From assembly GCA_032209605.1 (NCBI GenBank), contig JASFXZ010000037.1:620001-684000 (forward strand): a stretch of 64,000 nucleotides of DNA, given 5' to 3'. The notes under the pieces were generated by a model that made no database searches, was not told the DNA's origin, and worked only from the letters and a program-made list of their open reading frames with translations. Shown here piece after piece: positions 24,951 to 39,900 of the stretch. Positions within the stretch are counted from its first letter, which is position 1; every line of letters starts with the position of its first letter. Origin of the DNA: Mactromeris polynyma (lineage: Eukaryota; Mollusca; Bivalvia; Venerida; Mactridae). Both the position numbers and the translations under genes were made by a program.

Positions 24951-27900
24951 GTATGTAAGTATCACGTTTATATCTGCATTAAGCATTTCAGTAACAAGAC
25001 ATACATTCTGTATTAAATACTTTACTTAACATTTTACTACCAATAAGTATCGCAACAACAGGCATACTATAATAATATCAAGGAGAAATATGTTATTTTG
25101 TTTCTAATTGCATTGAACATATACTTACTGGATAGGTTTGGCTGTCCAAGAGCCGTCAATGACGTAGCTTTATGTGTTTTAGGCGTATAAATGTTTCGCA
25201 AACTGTCTTATATGTATACATGTATAATGTATCACAGACTGTTTTATATGTATGAATGTATCACAGACTGTTTTATATGTATAATGTATCACAGACTGTT
25301 TTATATGTATGAATGTATTACAGACTGTTTTATATGTATGATGTATCACAGACTGTCTTATATGTATAATGTATCACAGACTGTCTTATATGTATAATGT
25401 ATCACAGACTGTTTTACATGTATAATGTATCACAGACTGTTTTATATGTATAATGTATCACAGACTGTCCTATATGTATAATGTATTACAGACTGTTTTA
25501 TATGTATGAATGTATTACAGACTGTTTTATATGTATGAATGTATTACAGACTGTCTTATATGTATGAATGTATTACAGACTGTTTAATATGTATAAATGT
25601 ATCACATACTGTCATATATGTATGAATGTATCACAGACTGTTTTATATGTATGAATGTATCACAGACTGTTTTATATGTATAAATGTATCACAGACTGTC
25701 CTATATGTATGAATGTATCACAGACTGTTTTATATGTATGAATGTATCACAGACTGTTTTATATGTATGAATGTATCACAGACTGTTTTATATGTATGAA
25801 TGTATCACAGACTGTTTTATATGTATGAATGTATCACAGACTGTTTTATATGTATGAATGTATCACAGACTGTTTTATATATATGATGTATCACAGACTG
25901 TTTTATATGTATGATGTATCACAGACTGTTGTATATGTATAATGTATCACAGACTGTTTTATATGTATGAATGTATTACAGACTGTTTTATATGTATAAA
26001 TGTATCACAGACTGTCTTATATGTATGAATGTATTACAGACTGTTTAATATGTATAAATGTATCACATACTGTCATATATGTATGAATGTATCACAGGCT
26101 GTCCTATATGTATAAATGTATCACAGACTGTCCTATATGTATGAATGTATCACAGACTGTCCTATATGTATGAATGTATCACAGATTGTCTTATATGTAT
26201 GAATGTATCACAGACTGTCCTATATGTATGAATGTATCACATACTGTCTTATATGTATGAATGTATCACATACTGTCTTATATGTATAAATGTATCACAG
26301 GCTGTCCTATATGTATAGATGTATCACAGACTGTCCTATATGGATGAATGTATCACAGACTGTCCTATATGTATGAATGTATCACAGACTGTCCTATGTG
26401 TATGAATGTATCACAGACTGTCCTATATGTATGAATGTATCACAGACTGTCCTATATGTATGAATGTATCAAAGATTGTCCTATATGTATAAATGTATCA
26501 CAGGCTGTCCTATATGTATGAATGTATCACAGGCTGTCCTATATGTATAAATGTATCACAGGCTGTCATATATGTATAAATGTATCACAGGCTGTCCTAT
26601 ATGTATAAATGTATCACAGACTGTCCTATATGTATGAATGTATCACATATTGTCTTATATGTATGAATGTATCACATATTGTCTTATATGTATGAATGTA
26701 TTGCAGACTGTCTTATATGTATGAATGTATCACAGACTGTCCTATATGTATGAATGTATCACAGACTGTCCTATATGTATGAATGTATCACAGACTGTCC
26801 TATATGTATAAATGTATCACAGACTGTCCTAAATATATGAATGTATTGCAGACTGTCTTATATGTATAAATGTATCACAGACTGTCCTATATGTATGAAT
26901 GTATCACATACTGTCTTATATGTATGAATGTATCACAGGCTGTCCTATATGTATGAATGTATCACAGACTGTCCTATATGTATGAATGTATCACATACTG
27001 TCTTATATGTATGAATGTATCACATACTGTCTTATATGTATGAATGTATCACAGACTGTTCTAAATATATGAATGTATTGCAGACTGTCTTATATGTATG
27101 AATGTATCACAGGCTGTCCTATATGTATAGATGTATCACAGACTGTCCTATATGTATAAATGTATCACAGGCTGTCCTAAATGTATGAGTGTATCACGGG
27201 CTGTCCTATATGTATAAATGTATCACAGACTGTCCTATATGTATAAATGTATCACCTACTGTCCTATATGTATGAATGTATCACGGGCTGTGTTATATGT
27301 ATGAATGTATCACAGACTGTCTTATATGTATAAATGTATCACAGACTGTCTTATATGTATAAATGTATCACCTACTGTTTTATATGTATAAATGTATCAC
27401 AGACTGTCCTATATGTATGAATGTATCACAGGCTGTCCTATATGTATGAATGTATCACAGGCTGTCCTATATGTATGAATGTATCACAGACTGTCCTATA
27501 TGTATGAATGTATCACAGGCTGTCCTATATGTATGAATGTATCACAGGCTGTCCTATATGTATGAATGTATCACAGGCTGTCCTATATGTATGAATGTAT
27601 CACAGGCTGTCCTATATGTATGAATGTATCACAGGCTGTCCTATATGTATGAATGTATCACAGGCTGTCCTATATGTATGAATGTATCACAGGCTGTCCT
27701 ATATGTATGAATGTATCACAGGCTGTCCTATATGTATGAATGTATCACATGCTGTCCTATATGTATGAATGTATCACAGGCTGTCCTATATGTATGAATG
27801 TATCACAGGCTGTCCTATATGTATGAATGTATCACAGGCTGTCCTATATGTATGAATGTATCACAGGCTGTCCTATATGTATAAATGTATCACCTACTGT

Positions 27901-30900
27901 TTTATATGTATAAATGTATCACAGACTGTCCTATATGTATGAATGTATCACAGACTGTCCTATATGTATGAATGTATCACAGGCTGTCCTATATGTATGA
28001 ATGTATCACGGGCTGTCCTATATGTATGAATGTATCACAGACTGTCCTTTATGTATAAATGTATCACATATAAGAAGGAATGTTTCTCAGGCTGAATGTA
28101 TCAATTCTAAGCTCTACCTATATAGCGCCGCCTGCTTCATCTTATATAGAAAAGTAGTTCAACAAGGTCATGATTCACTCCAGAAATGGTTCACAATGCT
28201 CGACCAGTGGTTATTAATGAATTATGTTAGGTAAGCTTAATGCTGTTTAGATTTCTCTGACACAAGTTATTACCAAATTAATACATCACTGTTTGGTAAT
28301 ATACGTCATGTGGAACAGCTGACCTACATTCTTAGAGCTGTAGCATACAAACAATTCTATCTAATTACTACCACAAATCCCGATGGGTTCGAGAGAGTTA
28401 TCTCTGTTCGGCATGTAACCCTCTTGAGTAATGGTTGTGACGAGATTTTAAATGGTTTCGTATCATTTCTATATTTATTGTTCCTGAAACACGCGTGCCA
28501 GTTGCTACTGATAGTTACTGTAAGCACGTGTGATATACAGATTGGATGACCAAGTCTCCTTAGAGTGATTGTGATAAATATGTGACTTTATTTGTTATTT
28601 ATGTGCCGGGACGAGTTTTCGCTATTTGAGAAGTCCGTTGCTTGAGTCAAATTATCTTTAAATAATTGTTCCTTCATTCGACGTCTATACCCAAAAGACA
28701 ATTCTTTGTTTTGACCATGACTTCATTCCCACTTTTGTCGTTTTTGTCAAATTACAGGTCCTTTAAACTGTTTAATAGATATTTATTATTCATAATTCAG
28801 CTATTGACAAACGTATGGTATCAACATTAGCGGCTGATATATTCGGCTGATGTATGCAGACACGAGTATACTCGATGACTTAAAAATACCTCATCTATTT
28901 AACTTACTATCTTTAAATGCGTGCACATGTGCTAACATTATTAAGCTCTATAAATTGCATTTAAAGTTTATTTAACCCCGAGCAGATCACATACCACTAG
29001 TACAGCCACCCCGAACAGATCACATACCACGCGTACAGCCACCCCGAACAGATCAAATACCACTAGTACAGCCACCCCGAACAGATCACATACCACGCGT
29101 ACAGCCACCCCGAACAGATCAAATACCAGTAGTACAGCCACCCCGAACATATCACATACCACGTGTACAGTCACCCCGAGCAGATCACATACCACGCGTA
29201 CAGCCACCCCGAACAGATCACATACCACGTGTACAGCCACCCGGAACAGATCACATACCACGCGTACAGCCACCCCGAACAGATCAAATACCACTAGTAC
29301 AGCCACCCCGAACAGATCACATACCACGCGTACAGCCACCCCGAACAGATCACATACCACGCGTACAGCCACCCCGAGCAGATCACATACCACGCGTACA
29401 GCCATCCCGAACAGATCACAAACCACGTGTACAGCCACCCGGAACAGATCACAAACCACGTGTACAGCCACCCGGAACAGATCAAATACCACTAGTACAG
29501 CCACCCCGAACAGATCACATACCACGCGTACAGCCACCCCGAACAGATCACATACCACGCGTACAGCCACCCCGAGCAGATCACATACCACGCGTACAGC
29601 CATCCCGAACAGATCACAAACCACGTGTACAGCCACCCGGAACAGATCACAAACCACGTGTACAGCCACCCGGAACAGATCAAATACCACTAGTACAGCC
29701 ACCCCGAACAGATCACATACCACGCGTACAGCCACCCCGAACAGATCACATACCACGTGTACAGCCACCCTGACAAAGGGAGATAAGACACATACATAAA
29801 TGATGGGTATGGGTGTATACCAAAGTGTTGACTTATTATAGTGTCACCCCTTTTGAAAGGGCCAGCTATTTCTGACTTATGAGACACCTACATTCTGTAG
29901 CACATTTACTCCTCGATTCCTATCCTTTAATGCCAGGCACCAGGCAGGTATAGGCGCACGGTAACCATTATTTAACTGGCGGCTCACCAACCGGCCATAT
30001 CAGAACGGACCCCTAACTGGATTCGAACCTTCGACCTCCCGCTTCCAAGGCGGATGCCTTAACCACTAGGCCACAGGAGACGGTCATACATGTATACATA
30101 CTACATTGGAATGGTCAGTGGTAAAAAGCAATCAAACAACAAATTTGGCTGAAGTTCTCCTTTGATTATGGGGGAGATGCTTATTAAATTGTATCATCGT
30201 TAACAGAAATGTAGGAAAGTTACTTACCATTCCGTGTATTTTAGTACGACGAAATCAAGTGCGGGGAAATCACCGTCTGGGCGCTCAAACAAATGCTGCA
30301 GGATCCAGACTTCCGGGAAATGGCGGACCAGCACGTGCAGAATGTTCTACAAATGAAATGTTCATGTAACAGATACACATACGTAACATATCAGGACTTT
30401 GTCAACATTGTATGTATTTGTGTGTTGTAACTATTCACTTCTATAAATTATACATTTGTATTCAGTTGGGTGTTTAATTTCTTCCATTCAGTAATGATCG
30501 TTAATTAAACCATGCGTGAAATGCCTAGGATTTCAATCGCTTATTACCATTATCTTTTTTTTTACCCTGATTATGAGAAGAAACAAGGCACTTCTATTGG
30601 ACACTTTCCATTAATGTCATCTTTGAATAGAGTTTCTGTCACATGTAACCCCAAATTTACATCACTTACTTTAGTTTGTAGGCAAAATCATTTCTTATAA
30701 GTGTAACAAGGAAAATGTCTTCAAAAATCTATCAAAAATAAACTGGAACATGGTGATGTAATCTTTGAGTAAATTTAACGGAAGACAGTTAAATGATGGT
30801 GAAATAGCTGAGAATATGCATACACCACTGGTAGTGTATAACCTAACAATTGAGTGTCTGTAAACTAATTTAAGTGAAACATTTTCTGAAAGTACGACAT

Positions 30901-33900
30901 AAATAATCAACATACAATCTATCAGATGTCGGTTCTAGATGCTATGATTACGTTATAATGATATCTACATAATGGAAGTACTGAATGTAATGACTTACAA
31001 ATATACTATTGAGTTAGATGACCGACAGTAAAGTAGATCGATATAGAAGATCGTTATGTCTGTATCGTGGGGTGTGAACGCCAAATTTGTTCATATGTAT
31101 ACGTAGACATTTCTTTCTATCTACATAATGATCGTTATCAAGTCATATCTCCTAAAAAGAAATATATGATAAGTACCATAATTATATGACGAAAGTACAG
31201 CGACCCGACTCGTACCGTGACCTACAGCAGCCGAGGCCAATGCTCTCCCTCTGCGCTACCGAGTCCATATATTTAGAATAGTTCTGTACACAAATTTGAT
31301 AAACGAGTTCTACGTTGTGTCGTTTCAAGTACCTAGCCTTGTTGAAACATTACTCAAACGGTAATTGAGTAAGCTCGCATAATTATGTTGATTATTATAA
31401 AATGTTGCCTTAAATTGTTTAAACCGAACAGAAATTATGTTGTTTTCTCTTTAAATGGCACGTTAAACATATCTTAATCGAATTAAGAGTTGTATACTTG
31501 TAGTGATGTTAGTATGCTACATTTAAAGACTTATACAGACTAGTAGTAACTACCAGCTGTTCACATGCTCAACACGATTGATGGCTCATATTTAATTCAA
31601 AATCAAATATGGCTTGATTAATTATATAGAGATTAACATGAATATGATTCTCATCTGTCGTTTTGTCCTTTTTCAGTAAATACCGATGTATCGATTTGTG
31701 TCCCTCGGGTAATACTTCAAATCATTTGATTCAATTTTATTGGTATCACCAAAGTGACACGACGCAATGAGAAACAAAACGTGTACAATAAGCCTTCATG
31801 TGTGTTGATTAATATTTCATTTACAGAATTCATTATCCGAATTTGTGGTTTAAAACCAACCGGAAGCCGTCGATTTAATGAATCCTACTTAACTTTATAG
31901 CCGCGCTAAACTTCCAAACGGTTAAGTTATCGAGACTTCTTGCGTTCAAGTTTTAATTGCGAACGATAAATTTCAGGAAAAACTCACACATAGGGACTTG
32001 ATTGGAATGTTATTGCTTTTTAATGTGTAAGTAGAAGTCATGTAAGTCATTTTTAAACTTGTATTTAAACCTCGCATTAATAGAGATGAACGGAGTTATC
32101 ATGAGATACATCGGAGCTCTAATTGTACTGTATAGGACTATTTCAATTTACTCTTATTTAAATGCGACGTCAAAAGTTGGCTGTCTGGTATAATTAGACA
32201 CACAGAGTATTACTCTTGTTTATGTGTCCGTCATAGATCACGTATTGTTATTCTTTGTTCGGCATAATGATCAGGAAACAAATTATAGTTTTTATGTATA
32301 TACATTTTTGTCCACCGATAGATGATTATTGCAATAAATGAGTAATACTTCAAATCATTTGATTCAATTTTATTGGTATCATCAAAGTGACAGGACGCAA
32401 TGAGAAACAAAGCGTGTACAATAAGCCTTCATGTGTGTTGATTAATATTTCATTTACAGAATTCATTATCCGGATTTGTGGTTTAACCTTTGTTTAGGAA
32501 ATTCTTAAAAATCTTCTTAAATCGAAAATTTAAGATAAGAAAAGAGTTAAGATAAGAATGTTCATGAAACAGGACCCTGTTATTTAAAATGTTCATTTTA
32601 CATAAAATGTGTTTGTAAGTGAATGATCTAAACTATGTACAGTAAACATTAAATAACTTGTAATGTATGAGTATAAAATTTCTTGCGTAAGAGCAAACGT
32701 AAGTGTGATTTAATAAGTTTAAACTGGAGTGGATTGCCTCTTTTTCTTTCCTTACTTTCAACACCTTATAGTTAAGGTATTTTTGTTCTAGATGAGCAAT
32801 CGGCGAAGTTCGAGTTTCAGACTTGCCGTCGAGAGCGTTGGTCGCCGACCACTGGTTCCCATCGATCATTACCAATACCCCTATAACCCAGAGCAGGAAC
32901 CAGTACCAACCAACACACTATTCAGGATCATGGTGAAACGTATAGCACGAGAATATCTCACAGACGAGTTAGATAGGGAATACTATGCAGACAACTACAC
33001 GTGCTGCCCTCCACCTCTCTTCGTGCCTATCATTACATTTGTGGAAGTAAGTATCGTTCATATATTATATACTGGTCAAATGATCCAATTCCTTATTATA
33101 ATGTGGCATTGACTCTAAAAGGCTACAGAATGCTAATTTTAAAATATGTCAGAGCCTCATTAAAGGACATAGTTTAAGGGTCTCTTTATTACTTGTTTTA
33201 TTTACGTGCATTTGAAAGCTTCGAATCAGAAAGGGGACGTAATAAAAAAATGTTGGACTTCCGACCCGAGGGTTCGTGGGTTCGAATCCTGCTGTAGGCT
33301 ATATAGCAATAAATGAAGAAGTCAAGAAAGAAAATGCCACATACAGCGTTCAGTAACCCCAGAACAGGGTTTTGTCAAGTCACAATCGATGTTAAATATT
33401 GTACTGGTCAAACACCCAGAAATAAGTCATGGTCAGAGATTTGTGTAAGCCGTAGTAACTTGTTTCGCAATTAATCTAAAAAAAATAAGACTAAATTGAT
33501 GAATCAGACCATCAATAGAAATCAAATACTCTCTAAATGTCGTTGTCAATGTTTGGTAAATGTATGTTATGTCATATTTGACGAAATGATTCTGAAACTT
33601 TGAGTAATAAGTTGCAGCCACAGGTAACTGAAGCAAATTTTTTTTCTGTACGGACCATTACTATAATAAGTCGTTGATATTACAATACAGAAAGTTCGAC
33701 TAAACATCAAATACATTTACTAGGAATACTACATGTAAATCATCACTCTGTGTTCTCTGCGTTAAATGGTCATACATAGTTAACAGCTTACTCAAGCAAA
33801 CACATTTCTTGAATTAAAATATGCTCAGTACATTTAAAAAGTTAACGAAAAAAATTGAATTTAAGATTTCTCAAATTTAATGATGCGAGATAAGAAATTA

Positions 33901-36900
33901 ACAAAAATGTGTTTCATTTTACGCAATAATGGATGCTAACATTTGTTTCAATCAAGGGGTATTTTCGTATCAAAATGAGTTTTAAAACACAGTATTGTTT
34001 TTAATTTTTGTCACTAACAAGTATTTGTGTTTAGATTGGGTGTTTCCTGTACTATGCCATGGACGATGGAAGGGTTACTATCAATGGTCCACTTCCACTT
34101 ACTAGTGTGTTCATCTATCGTCCAGACAGACGTATTGAAATCTGGAGATTTGTTTTGTATATGTTTGTACATGCTGGGTAAGTAAGTCATAGCTCAACGT
34201 TATACAGTCGTACTAACAATTAATCCTTTGTTGACCACAGAGTGTGCTGACCTATGTCCGAATAGTGGTTTGAATTAAAAATACAATTCAACCTCTCCAA
34301 ATCGGCACTGTCACACATCAGCAATAACCTCTCTTCAAAAACCCTATCATGATCAATAATTGAAGAAATCATTAACAAATAATCTCCCCAGAGTAACAGA
34401 GGAGTTTATCATTTGACGTCAATATAAAGATCAACATTTCTTGATAGCACATATCAAAAATAAACAGTTCAATTTTTATATTCCTTAGTCAGACATAAAT
34501 GTGACTGGAAATCAAGCTAAATACTGGAGTTTCATACTTCTCATTGGAAGTTGTTCTTGAGTTATAGCCCTTGGCATTATGCAAGGAAACTCACATTAAA
34601 GTAATTTTCTGGTACAATCCTAGTCAACTTTTGAAATGGACAATTTAGCCTTGTATCATTATAGCCAGTGTACAGTTTCGCCGAATTTGAAGGCCTATAC
34701 GAGGACATATTAGTAGTAGCCTTAGGTGACCCTTAGCAAATTTTGAGTAGTATATATAATCATTTTCTGGAAGTCTGAGCTTCTATCTGTTCCTTCCGGC
34801 CTGACTACAGTCTGCGGGGAAACTACTCGACATCTTATCCAATTGAACATAATTCGTTGTGCGTTTATGCTGCTCCAAGCGTCCAGACGTTTGTTAATGT
34901 CATCGTAACACTATCAGGCTCTATTGTCTGTAATTGTACAACACAAGGGGAACATCCATTTTATATCGACAATATAATTAACTTATATTTGTATTCAGAC
35001 AAATGTGTAGCTTTGGAATGCTCATTCTCTCATCTCCAGCACTTATTGTCATAATTCCACAATGAGTAAATTTGAAGGATATTCTTTATTTTGGAAAACT
35101 GTCTAACGTCAACTCATGCAAATCATTTAATTTTGACTGTACGCAAACACGCCTTTGTATGTTGTATTATGTGTGTTTCAATATGTTAAGACGTATGTTT
35201 CGAATGTAGAGAATTGTGAATATCATGTTAAAATGTAGCACTTAAATTACTAAGTCGGTTATAAATATTGGACGGGAACGTGTTTTATTGTTCTGTATAA
35301 GTGTTACATGGAACATTTACAGTGAGTGTCTTATTTCAAAGAATAGCAAGATCTTGTCTACAACAATCGTCCATACATTCCGAAAAAGTGTTACTCTAGA
35401 GAGGTTGTGTTTTACATTGTTTACTTCGTAAATCAATATTAAGTTGCAATATATATATATACTAAAACCAGTTAAAGTACCATTTCATGACCGTAAATGT
35501 AAATATTGTGACAGCTTGGAAGACGAATTTCTCTTTGTTTTAGAATGTCCCGTGTATCATACCTTAAGAAGACAGTGCATTAATTAATATTACTGGAAAA
35601 TCCAGATGTTTTAAAATTTGCAGAACTCTTAAACAGCGAAAGTAACTGTACAATAAGAAGATTATCATTGTTTGTTAATAAAGTTTTAAAATCGCAAATA
35701 TATTTCTTATAATAATCCCAATTCTCGCCATTATTACCTATCAACTATCTTCTGTTTTTTATTTATTTATTTATTGAACTACCAATTTAATTAGTAATTA
35801 ATTTTTAAAAGTAAATACACGTGCATGTTATACATGTATGTACGTAATTATGTTAGTATACTTTACTTATAGAACTAAGAACGATATGTATTGTATATCA
35901 CCATTGACATGTTGTATTTATTGTATTGTATTTATTCATGTGGAATGATGGGCTCATTGCCTTTTTTTCTGAATAAACGTACATTTGTATTTATCTATAT
36001 AAATTTTGAACATATAGAATGAATGATACATTACCCTTACAACTGAAAATATGTAGCTCACACTAGACTTTGATTTCCAGCTGGGTTCATTTGTTTTTCA
36101 ACATGCTCATACAGATTGCTGTCGGCATTCCTCTGGAAATGATTCACGGTTCATGTCGGATTGCTATCGTATATTTCGCCGGTGTTCTTGCAGGTATATA
36201 AACCTGGTTTCACAATACAATATACAGTCACATTCATTGCACGCTAATTGGATAACTCATTAGCTATTGTATTGGTGAATTTCCAGTTAATTTTACTTGC
36301 AATGTTACCATTCTTAGTGGACTGCTTTGCAAAATGTACGGAACAAACATTCTTTCGAACAAATTGTTTTATACTAGGATTTAATAATTGATGTTATATT
36401 GTGTATTATTGTCCGAAACAGAGGCATAGAAAGACGTGTGTATATGCCTACAGAAGTTTGTCTGGCTGTTATATTTCCAATTTAACACCATTAGTAATAC
36501 TGAGACATAGGTGCTTTAGCATTAAAAGGAAGATAATTTCCGAATGCTGAATGTAGTTTCATCTTAATATGTGTACTGTATTTTTTCCAAAGAAAAAGAT
36601 GATTTTGCCCAATGTTGTTATTTAAATCAATAAATGTATACGTGCATTTCTTACACAAAAACATTGCATGTTCAATATTTGCAAAATTCAGTTTGTGTTA
36701 TTACGTCACTTTTGTTTTATTGTTCTACATATTACCTTCAAAAATTCACAATGATTATTTTGCTAAACATTTCCCGGCGATGTTTATGCCTTGCATCAAC
36801 TGTCTCTTATATTGAAACTATTAAGCAAACACTAACTTTATGACCAGATATTTTACAGTGATCGTTATTATTCAATGCTCATTTCCACGAATCAAACGTT

Positions 36901-39900
36901 TTCTATAATCTGTCGAAACATTGAACAATTATTTAGATTTTGGTAACTGTTTCTTACCGTATTTTATATACATGTTGAAGGTTCGCTGGGTACATCTATA
37001 TTTGATATGAATGCCGTTCTGGTTGGAGCATCGGGTGGGGTATATGCTTTGCTAGCGGGACATCTAGCTAATATTGTACTGGTATGTAATCCTTCTAATT
37101 CAAAACACGTATACATAAACGCAAAATACTACACAACATGTTTTATCTTAATGCAATAATGTAATATAAAGTGATTCACACTGCTTTGTGAGGTAAATTT
37201 ACCAAATGACTATTCAATATTATATATGAATTTTATCAATTTCCTACGCAGTGATCTCCCCTTATAGTTATCGGAGATCTCTGCCATCACAAACTTTTTC
37301 AAACTCCACGCTGCAGCAAATTCAAAGTCGGCCGTTATTGTTCACACTTGAACCGGTGCGTCGAAAAAAAATGTTAGCAATTATTTTTAAATATTTTTAA
37401 ACATCGTAATTTTTTTTCTTTTCCTACCACCAAACATCTTATATGTTTGAAATAAAGATATAACTATAAAATTGTCAAACTAAAATTAAATAAATGAAAA
37501 ACATATTTTATCAAAAATCTTGACAAAAAGCTTGTGATGGCAGAGATCTCCGATAACTGTAAGGGGAGATCACTGCGTAGGATATTAGAATTTTATTGTA
37601 AGTAGTCGAATAGAATTCCACGACTGGTTATTCCAAGCGCCTATACTGCTTTACAATGTTAGATTTCATGCACTCCAGTTGTCTCCCTTACATCAATCTT
37701 GCACGTGAGGTACTGACAAGTAAAAAATTGCTGCCTGATGCAGCAAAGATGTGTGCACGGCGTGAACAAAATGAAATAGAACAAACTCTTATGTGAACTA
37801 ACAGTATGTGTTTATTATGCTGTAATGTGCAACTATAAATTAATGTATATGAAGTACATTTGTAGTTTTATTTGTAGTTTATGAGAAATTAAATAAGGAA
37901 CAGACTAGTTTTTGTATGGACAGTAAAATATAAATAGAAATTGATAGTCTGGAAAACTTTCATGATAAAAAACATCATGCATGTAAATTAAGACAACATT
38001 ATGCATCTGAAAATGCAAACATTGATTTAAACATATTTATATAAATCACAATCATTATCACGGTAGAAATAAATAATGAAATACCGACAAATTAACATAA
38101 TTAGTATTTACTAAAAATTAAAAATGACAATAATCACTAAATGATTTTGCATATCATGTCAAAATGTGAGATCACTTCAGTGTAATTACATGTCAGTGGA
38201 CAAACAGACGTTCAGCATCACACACTGAATTAATCAAGCAATGTGTGAATGTAAAACGAGTTTAGACATTTTGAAAGTTAGAAAAATAGTGTAATTTGAT
38301 GTAAATGATAGCTAAAAAGTGACACCTGAGATAACTATAAAATGCTACCCGAATGAACAAGTGGTAGGAAGTGTAACCAGGCCATAGTATATGAATGACT
38401 ATTATAATAAGGCAAAGAACATAGCAAAGATGTTTATGTATGTATGTTTTTATGTTCATAGCTTAAGGCGTTACTTTCAATGAATAAAGTTTATTATTAT
38501 TATTATTATTATCATTAAAGAGAAATAAAACCATATTTACTTATATCTCAAACATATTTACAGTGGAAAGAAATAATGCAAAAATGACCAAAATGCAACA
38601 CAATAACACAATACAAAAACATTAATCACTAAATGATATAGCACCTTGTCAAAATGTGAGATCACTTCAGTAGTAACAACTGCATGGTAGCATCACACAC
38701 TGGATAAGTTATCAAGTAGGTGAATGTATAATGAGTATAAACTTTGTGGATGACTGGATAATGGCTAATTGTGTATGTAAATGAAAACTATAAATGATAC
38801 CTGAATCTACAAAAGTGATAGGTGTACCAGACTCGTTTAGCAGACTAAGCATATGAATGACTAGTGAAGTAAACAAAAAGAACACATTTACATATATCAC
38901 ATACATATTAACAGTAGAAAGAAATAATGCAATACTGACCAAAAACGATTACTCAATACAATCAAAGCAAACAAATGGGGTGTGGGACGGTACCACTTGT
39001 CTATGTAGCCAAGCTGGCAACTCGTTACATATATGTTTCAGTTTTGTTACTGAACAGTTTTATAATATCAAAGTTTGTGTAAATAGGTAAGAAGGTTTGC
39101 ATGGAATATGGAATTAAACAAAAACATAAGATAGAAATGTGAAAAAATTAAAAGAGATCTTCAATCCGACTTGTTCTAGAAATGCTAGATTTTCAATCCA
39201 AAATAAAGAAAAATGGTCAGTAATAATGGTAGAACATTAAGACTATAAAACAAGTGAAATGTTTGTCACGATTGTAAATGAATGAAATACAAAGTTATCA
39301 GAGGCTTTATGTAACGTTTGTGAATATTTAATTATGCACAACTTTGATGAAAATCTAACAGTTTTTTTAGAGATGAACAGCAGACAAAGTTTTCAAGTTT
39401 CAGACACCTGTGACCTTGACCTTTAACATTATGACCCCAAATTTCAATATGAACTACTAGACTTCATACTGATACTTCCCAGCAAGTTGATGAAAATCTA
39501 ACGCTGGGTTTTGGAGATAAAGGGAGAACAAGGCAAACTGGACAGACAAAAATACAACATGATGAACACAAATGTACAAGCAATAACAACACTTTTATAA
39601 TTATACATTGTAGTTAAATATTATTACTAAACTGTTTACTTCATATGCAGCTTAATTGCAAAAACACCATCTTTTATAGTATATACATGAAACCAGATCA
39701 AAGCATTCAAGCTTTGTTTTAAAAGAAACTCTTTTGAGTTCAATCTGTAAAAAAATGTTGAAAGTATGTTGAAAGTATGTTCGACCAGTTCTATTAAAAG
39801 TTGAAAGTAGATTGGGGACACATCATAGGGCTATCCAAGGAACATTTTTACCAGGTTTGATTTAAACTGGTCTAGCAGCTTTAGATATAATATCCAAAAT

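Larger units (their letters stand above)
30410..32791. other. Rhomboid intron (2.4 kb)
   Basis: Holds a SINE head at 31199-31267 and a 146-bp direct duplication (31709-31854 and 32342-32486). Near 32500-32575 there is an AT-rich block with TTCATGAAACAGGACCC that resembles the end of a worn MITE. No coding sequence is supported. Confidence 0.5.

Noticed and set aside
28310..28549. Possible M14 carboxypeptidase exon because of NPDGFE
   Set aside because: No other motif of that fold (HxxE zinc site, flanking helices) is present, and the surrounding residues do not match the family pattern.
28968..29768. 266-codon minus-strand open frame of an 11-residue repeat
   Set aside because: The 33-bp repeat unit is a multiple of three, so openness is automatic. 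There are no splice sites, signal peptide or non-repeat protein sequence.
30017..30081. Functional tRNA-Pro(UGG) gene on the minus strand
   Set aside because: The A box, B box and anticodon stem are recognisable, but the T stem has mismatches, the acceptor stem does not close and a SINE body follows.
31709..32486. Miniature LTR retrotransposon (TRIM)
   Set aside because: The direct repeats lack TG...CA ends, no primer binding site or polypurine tract was seen and no target duplication flanks the pair.
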